Assembly: GCA_009693885.1 (NCBI GenBank)
Contig: SHWK01000025.1
Span: 1 to 10,790 of the forward strand
Reading direction: 5' to 3'
Source of the DNA: Rickettsiales bacterium
Lineage (GTDB): Bacteria > Pseudomonadota > Alphaproteobacteria > Rickettsiales > UBA1997
Length of the DNA stretch: 10,790 nucleotides
Below, piece by piece: positions 7,225 through 10,790 of this stretch. Made by a program: the position numbers and the translations under genes. Below the pieces are notes generated by a model. That model saw only the letters and a program-made list of their open reading frames with translations. It ran no database searches and was not told where the DNA came from. How positions within the stretch are numbered: the first letter of the stretch is position 1; every line of letters begins with the position of its first letter.

Positions 7225-8430
7225 ATGCTAAATTCTTTGGGGATTGACAAAAAACCCGCAGATACAAAAGTGGTGGTTGCAATGTCGGGAGGCGTTGACT
7301 CATCTGTTGTTGCCTGCCTTTTAAAAGAGCGGGGCTATGATGTGGTTGGCATTACTCTGCAACTTTATGATCTTGGGGATGCATTGAAAAAAAAGAACGC
7401 GTGCTGCGCTGGTGTTGATATCATGGATGCAAAAAAAGTTGCCGATAAGCATAATTTTCCACATTATGTTTTAAATTATCAAAGCCTTTTTAAAGAAGCG
7501 GTGATGGATGATTTTGCTGATAGTTATTTGCGCGGCGAAACGCCAATTCCATGCGTAAAATGCAATCAATCGGTGAAGTTTCGTGATTTAATGAAGGTGG
7601 CGCGAGACCTTGGGGCTGATGTGTTGGCAACTGGTCATTATGTTCGTCGAGAAGTTGGTTTGGCTGATTCTTTGATGTTGGGTGATGATTCATCCGTTCC
7701 GCTTATGCATTCTGAATTACATAAAGCGATCGATGAAAACAAAGACCAAAGCTATTTTCTTTTCGCTACAACAAAGGAGCAGCTAGATTTTTTGCGCTTC
7801 CCCTTAGGAGGAATGCGTAAAGAAGAAACTCGCAAAATGGCTGAACAATATGGTCTAGAAGTAGCAAATAAGCCTGATAGCCAAGATATTTGCTTTGTGC
7901 CAAATGGTGATTATGCCTCAGTGATAAAGCGCATGCGTCCTACAGCCTTTAAGGAGGGTGAGCTTGTCCATATTGAAACAGAAAAAGTTCTCGGCAAGCA
8001 TGATGGAATTATAAATTTTACTTTAGGACAAAGAAGAGGATTAGGCATTTCTTACCCAGAGCCCTTGTTTGTAGTCAAAATTGACCCTATAAAAAATAGG
8101 GTATTAGTTGGAGAAGAAAAATACCTGCAAAATCGTAAATTTATTATGCGTGATGTTAATTGGTTGATTGATGTTTCTCAAATAAATCATAGCAATGATC
8201 AAGCTAATGTAGAAAAATTTGCGACAGAAAAATCAGCATCATTTAAAGCTAAGGTGCGCCTACGCTCAAACCATGAAGAAGAAAATGCTACAATTTATAT
8301 ATTGCCAAATAATGAAGCAGAAGTTGTGATGAAATCAATGACGCGGGCGATTACTCCGGGGCAGGCTTGCGTGATTTATCAAGATTCGCGCGTGCTTGGT
8401 GGTGGTTGGATTACGAAGGAAGTTGAGTAG
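7225..8430 (+). CDS. mnmA: tRNA-specific 2-thiouridylase MnmA
   Basis: A 401-residue MnmA/TrmU that adds sulfur to C2 of the wobble uridine (U34) in Lys, Glu and Gln tRNAs, using ATP activation and a persulfide relay. The PP-loop SGGVDSS is at 21-27. The catalytic cysteine is Cys110 in PIPCVKCN and its partner is Cys223 in SQDICFVP, matching E. coli Cys102 and Cys199. NKDQSYFLF and LGQRRGLGI are further family signatures. It is about 30 residues longer than the E. coli enzyme; the extra length lies mainly at an insertion near 145-165 and another near 315-335, before the C-terminal barrel. The ATG at 7225 is the only in-frame start upstream of the PP-loop that leaves it complete; no Shine-Dalgarno is evident. 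It is divergent from gltA and followed by 127 nt of AT-rich sequence before the restriction-modification genes. Confidence 0.95.
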   Translation: MLNSLGIDKKPADTKVVVAMSGGVDSSVVACLLKERGYDVVGITLQLYDLGDALKKKNACCAGVDIMDAKKVADKHNFPHYVLNYQSLFKEAVMDDFADSYLRGETPIPCVKCNQSVKFRDLMKVARDLGADVLATGHYVRREVGLADSLMLGDDSSVPLMHSELHKAIDENKDQSYFLFATTKEQLDFLRFPLGGMRKEETRKMAEQYGLEVANKPDSQDICFVPNGDYASVIKRMRPTAFKEGELVHIETEKVLGKHDGIINFTLGQRRGLGISYPEPLFVVKIDPIKNRVLVGEEKYLQNRKFIMRDVNWLIDVSQINHSNDQANVEKFATEKSASFKAKVRLRSNHEEENATIYILPNNEAEVVMKSMTRAITPGQACVIYQDSRVLGGGWITKEVE

Positions 8431-8557
8431 AAGAAATTAAAAATATAAAAATAATTTAAATCTTAAAAAGATTGTTATATGGTGATGTAGAATAATTTCT
8501 TTATTTTGATTTTATTTTATACAAAACAGGAATCACAAATCCACAAAAAACAAAACC
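8431..8557 (+). promoter_or_regulatory. AT-rich intergenic region upstream of the restriction-modification pair
   Basis: This 127-nt gap must hold the promoter of the methyltransferase-endonuclease pair if the pair is not read through from mnmA. The best -10 candidates are TAGAAT (8488-8493) and TATACA (8518-8523), neither with a good -35. A small AT-rich inverted repeat, AATCTT-AAA-AAGATT (8459-8473), has no following T-run. I see no C-box-like operator and no controller gene. Confidence 0.25.
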
Positions 8558-9529
8558 ATGAGACAATGCAACCAACAAGATTTATTTGTAGATTTTAATG
8601 CGAGAATCGCTCCTCGTTTAACCCAAGTTTTGAGGCCAATAAAATTGCTAAAATCGCCTAGCCAACTAAATCCAACCTTTATAGATTTATTCTGCGGTAT
8701 TGGTGGATTCCATTTAGCGTTTCACGATGCTGGTGCAAGCTGCGTGTTTGCTTCTGAATTGGATGAATCAGCACGAAAAACATATAAGCATAATTTTAGC
8801 AAAATATCCCCAGAAATTGTGAATAGTGAAAATTTTGCTGGAGATATAACTTTAGTCGATCCAAAAAAAATTCCAGATTTTGATGTTTTGTGTGCAGGAT
8901 TTCCTTGTCAGCCATTTTCTCAAGCTGGATTTAAAAAAGGATTCAATGAAACAAGAGGAACGCTTTTTTTCAATATTGTAAATATTCTTAATGAAAAAAA
9001 ACCAGCAGCATTTTTCCTTGAAAATGTTCGCCATCTTTTAAAACATGATGATGGGATGACTTTTCAAACTATAAAAAGAACTCTTGAAGACTTAGGATAT
9101 TCGTTTTTTTATAAAATAGCAAAAGCCTCAGATTACGGCCTTCCTCAACATCGACCACGACTTTTTATGGTTGGTTTTAAAAACAAAGAAATAGATTTTA
9201 AATTTCCAAACCCAGTTCCATTAAAATATACACTGTCAGATGTTCTTGGTGGCGAATGTAAAAAAGAAATTGGCTTTACTCTGCGAGTTGGAGGCAGGGG
9301 TAGTGGAATCGATGATAGAAGAAATTGGGATGCTTATCTTGTTGATGGAAAAGTAAAAAAAATTGGCTCAAAAGAAGGCTTAAAAATGCAAGGATTTCCA
9401 GATGATTTTGAATTTCCTGTAGGGGAGGCTCAGGCGATGAAGCAACTAGGAAACTCGGTTGCGGTGCCCGCGATTCAAATGGTTGCAGTAGAAATAATAA
9501 AAAAGCTAAAAGAGCATGGCAAAAAATAA
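8558..9529 (+). CDS. Type II DNA (cytosine-5)-methyltransferase
   Basis: A 323-residue C5-cytosine methyltransferase with the canonical motifs in order: I (SAM binding) FIDLFCGIGGFHLAF at 41-55; IV GFPCQPFSQAG with nucleophile Cys117; VI FFLENVRHL with Glu155; VIII QHRPRLFMVGF with Gln197, Arg199 and Arg201; IX around KEGLKMQGFPDDF; X QLGNSVAVP at 297-305. It transfers methyl from SAM to cytosine in a short duplex site, protecting the host from the endonuclease encoded next. The target recognition region between VIII and IX is compact (about 225-270), centred on RVGGRGSGIDDRRNWD. Residues 1-38 are a non-catalytic extension with no visible HTH. The endonuclease partner suggests CCGG or a related site, but specificity cannot be read directly. 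There is no clear Shine-Dalgarno; the ATG at 8558 is the only start that keeps motif I with its normal leader. Confidence 0.93.
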   Translation: MRQCNQQDLFVDFNARIAPRLTQVLRPIKLLKSPSQLNPTFIDLFCGIGGFHLAFHDAGASCVFASELDESARKTYKHNFSKISPEIVNSENFAGDITLVDPKKIPDFDVLCAGFPCQPFSQAGFKKGFNETRGTLFFNIVNILNEKKPAAFFLENVRHLLKHDDGMTFQTIKRTLEDLGYSFFYKIAKASDYGLPQHRPRLFMVGFKNKEIDFKFPNPVPLKYTLSDVLGGECKKEIGFTLRVGGRGSGIDDRRNWDAYLVDGKVKKIGSKEGLKMQGFPDDFEFPVGEAQAMKQLGNSVAVPAIQMVAVEIIKKLKEHGKK

Positions 9530-10613
9530 TAGATCCGCAAATAAAGGAGAGTGGTCAGAATTTTATGCTTTTTTAAAAATACTTGAGCAAAGAAAACTTC
9601 CTGCGGCCAATAAAAATTTAGAAATAATTGCGGGAAAATCTTTTATTTTTTGTAAAATAATTAGAGAAGAGAAGGGTGGGGTGACAAAGATTTATGATAT
9701 TTCTGGGCCAAAATCTGATATCATAATCAGAAATCAAAGTGGCGCTATTTTAAAAAAAGTTTCTAGCAATAATTTAAAAGCAAAAACTTTAAAAATTTTT
9801 GAAAAAATAAAAGACGGAAAAAAAGTTTTTGCAATTGCAGAGGCAGAAGAAATGATGCGTGATTTTTTATGCAATAAAGTTAAGGCCGATAACAATAAAA
9901 AAGCTGATATTATTGCAGTTATCCATGATAGAGTAACAGAGACAATGCCTCAATTGGGTTTTTCGGTTAAGTCAATGATTGGAGGCGCCTCAACACTTTT
10001 TAATGCAGGAAAAACAACTAATTTTATTTTTAAAGTCGATGGATTTAAAGGTGATATTGATAAGATTAATTCAATAAAAACTAGGTCAAAAATCAGAGAT
10101 CGTTTGTCTGCAATTATTAATGATGGGGGAGTTCTCTCTTTATCTTATCTTTCTTCTGAAGAGCTGAAATTAAACTTAAAAAATATAGACACAGCCTTTC
10201 CACGATTTATTGCGCAAATGTTACTTAATTTTTTTCTTGGTAAGGGTTCTTTGATGCGGGATTTAGTTAAAACATTGGCAAATGATCCGATATTCAAAAA
10301 AGAATTTGGTTTATCGATTGCTAGCTATGAAACAAAAGTAAAAAGATTTTTAGATGCTGTTGCGCTAGGAATGGTTGCCAGTATTGAGTGGAATGGACAT
10401 AGCGATGATATTCATGGTGGTTATATTGTAGTAAAGCAAAATGGTGAGGTAGTTTGTTATCATTTGTATAATCGAAATGAATTTATGAGCTATCTTTACG
10501 AAAATACTAAATTTGATAGTCCTTCTAGTGGCAGGCATGATTATGGACTGCTTTATGAGAAAGACGGAGAGTTGTTTTTTAACCTAAATTTACAAATAAG
10601 GTTCTTAAAATAA
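9516..10613 (+). CDS. HpaII-family type II restriction endonuclease
   Basis: A 365-residue protein that I assign to the HpaII-type restriction endonucleases (R.HpaII is of similar size and cuts C^CGG). The assignment comes from the N-terminal KGEWSEFYAFLKIL, the central LGFSVKSMIGG-STLFNAG-TTNFIFKV block and the C-terminal FFNLNLQIRFLK. The central block probably holds a PD-(D/E)XK-like site, with Asp131 in ADIIAVIHD and Lys152 in SVK; the position normally acidic is Ser150, so the site is tentative. The frame is full length with no internal stop. The start overlaps the methyltransferase end by 14 nt in another frame, giving co-translation, with the methylase made first. Family and partner support a type II system cutting unmethylated foreign DNA; the exact site is inference. 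Confidence 0.8.
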   Translation: MAKNNRSANKGEWSEFYAFLKILEQRKLPAANKNLEIIAGKSFIFCKIIREEKGGVTKIYDISGPKSDIIIRNQSGAILKKVSSNNLKAKTLKIFEKIKDGKKVFAIAEAEEMMRDFLCNKVKADNNKKADIIAVIHDRVTETMPQLGFSVKSMIGGASTLFNAGKTTNFIFKVDGFKGDIDKINSIKTRSKIRDRLSAIINDGGVLSLSYLSSEELKLNLKNIDTAFPRFIAQMLLNFFLGKGSLMRDLVKTLANDPIFKKEFGLSIASYETKVKRFLDAVALGMVASIEWNGHSDDIHGGYIVVKQNGEVVCYHLYNRNEFMSYLYENTKFDSPSSGRHDYGLLYEKDGELFFNLNLQIRFLK

Positions 10614-10640
10614 TATCTTACTTTGGTATGTGTTTTAGCC

Positions 10641-10790
10641 TTAAATCAACCCAACCTTACGCATCTGAGCTGCAATCCTATCCTTAGAAGCTTGGCTGGC
10701 CTCAACCAACGGCAAGCGATTTTCAGCAGAACACAATCCCATCAAGCTCGCAGCATATTTAACGGGAATTGGATTAGTCTCGCAAAACAT
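10641..10790 (-). CDS. dapA: 4-hydroxy-tetrahydrodipicolinate synthase, C-terminal fragment
   Basis: The last 49 codons and TAA stop of a minus-strand gene that enters from the right edge. The visible peptide begins MFCETNPIPVKYAASLMGLC and ends in RKVGLI. ETNPIPVK followed by an alanine-rich helix, a GLC turn and RLPLVEAS is the C-terminal pattern of DapA, the enzyme that condenses pyruvate with aspartate semialdehyde in the lysine/diaminopimelate pathway. The Met at the window edge is internal, not a start. The active-site lysine and the barrel lie outside the window. The gene converges on the endonuclease with only 27 nt between the two stops. Confidence 0.85.
   Translation of the reverse strand: MFCETNPIPVKYAASLMGLCSAENRLPLVEASQASKDRIAAQMRKVGLI

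Noticed and set aside
8459..8473. AATCTT-AAA-AAGATT inverted repeat as a terminator of mnmA
   Set aside because: The stem is AT-rich with a single G-C pair and no U-tract follows. It is too weak to call a terminator.
8558..10613. Absence of CCGG in the restriction-modification genes as a sign of site avoidance
   Set aside because: I find eight CCGG sites in bases 1-8557 and none in these about 2 kb, but only about two would be expected at that density, so zero is not significant.
10597..10659. Inverted repeat TAAGGTT / AACCTTA flanking the endonuclease-dapA junction
   Set aside because: It is only 7 bp with a loop of about 49 nt, spanning coding ends of two genes. This is expected by chance and is not a convincing terminator or insertion boundary.
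1..10790. CRISPR arrays, tRNA or rRNA genes, insertion sequences, phage genes
   Set aside because: No regularly spaced repeats, cloverleaf-like segments, transposase or integrase motifs were seen on either strand. Gaps between genes are all 127 nt or less.

Overview
The window looks like the chromosome of an AT-rich alphaproteobacterium, most likely a Rickettsiales-type or related host-associated lineage. This rests on the low G+C content, a citrate synthase that reads like the Rickettsia enzyme throughout (for example the stretches around HADHEQNASTSTVR and GFGHRVYKNYDPRA), an alphaproteobacterial-style dGTPase-like protein, and a type IV secretion VirB4 ATPase sitting alone among housekeeping genes. 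The taxonomic call is inference from remembered family sequences, not a search.

Left part (1-7137, all minus strand): five tightly packed genes that read right to left as gltA (citrate synthase), virB4 (T4SS ATPase), a cysteine-rich lipoprotein of unknown function, dgt (dNTP triphosphohydrolase-like) and rluD (23S rRNA pseudouridine synthase, cut by the window edge near its C-terminus). The junctions are 10 nt, a 4-nt overlap, 0 nt and 9 nt, with no terminator-like hairpin between them, so they probably form one transcription unit. It mixes central metabolism, secretion, nucleotide pool control and ribosome modification. The virB4-lipoprotein pair is the unusual insert.

Centre (7138-7224): a short divergent intergenic region between gltA and mnmA. 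A good plus-strand promoter for mnmA (TTGATT, 17-bp spacer, TATACT) overlaps a perfect TATAAT on the minus strand for gltA, so the two genes seem to use superimposed -10 elements. mnmA (tRNA 2-thiouridylase) follows on the plus strand.

Right part (8431-10613, plus strand): a two-gene type II restriction-modification cassette, a C5-cytosine methyltransferase whose last 14 bases overlap the start of a HpaII-family restriction endonuclease. It lies between mnmA and the 3' end of a convergent dapA (10641-10790, partial) and looks like a horizontally acquired defence module. I found no transposase, attachment site, tRNA, rRNA or CRISPR array.

The least explained item is the cysteine-rich lipoprotein. 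It has five Cys-Cys pairs, two of them in clearly repeated segments, and its start codon overlaps the virB4 stop, which makes it a candidate accessory factor for the secretion machine.
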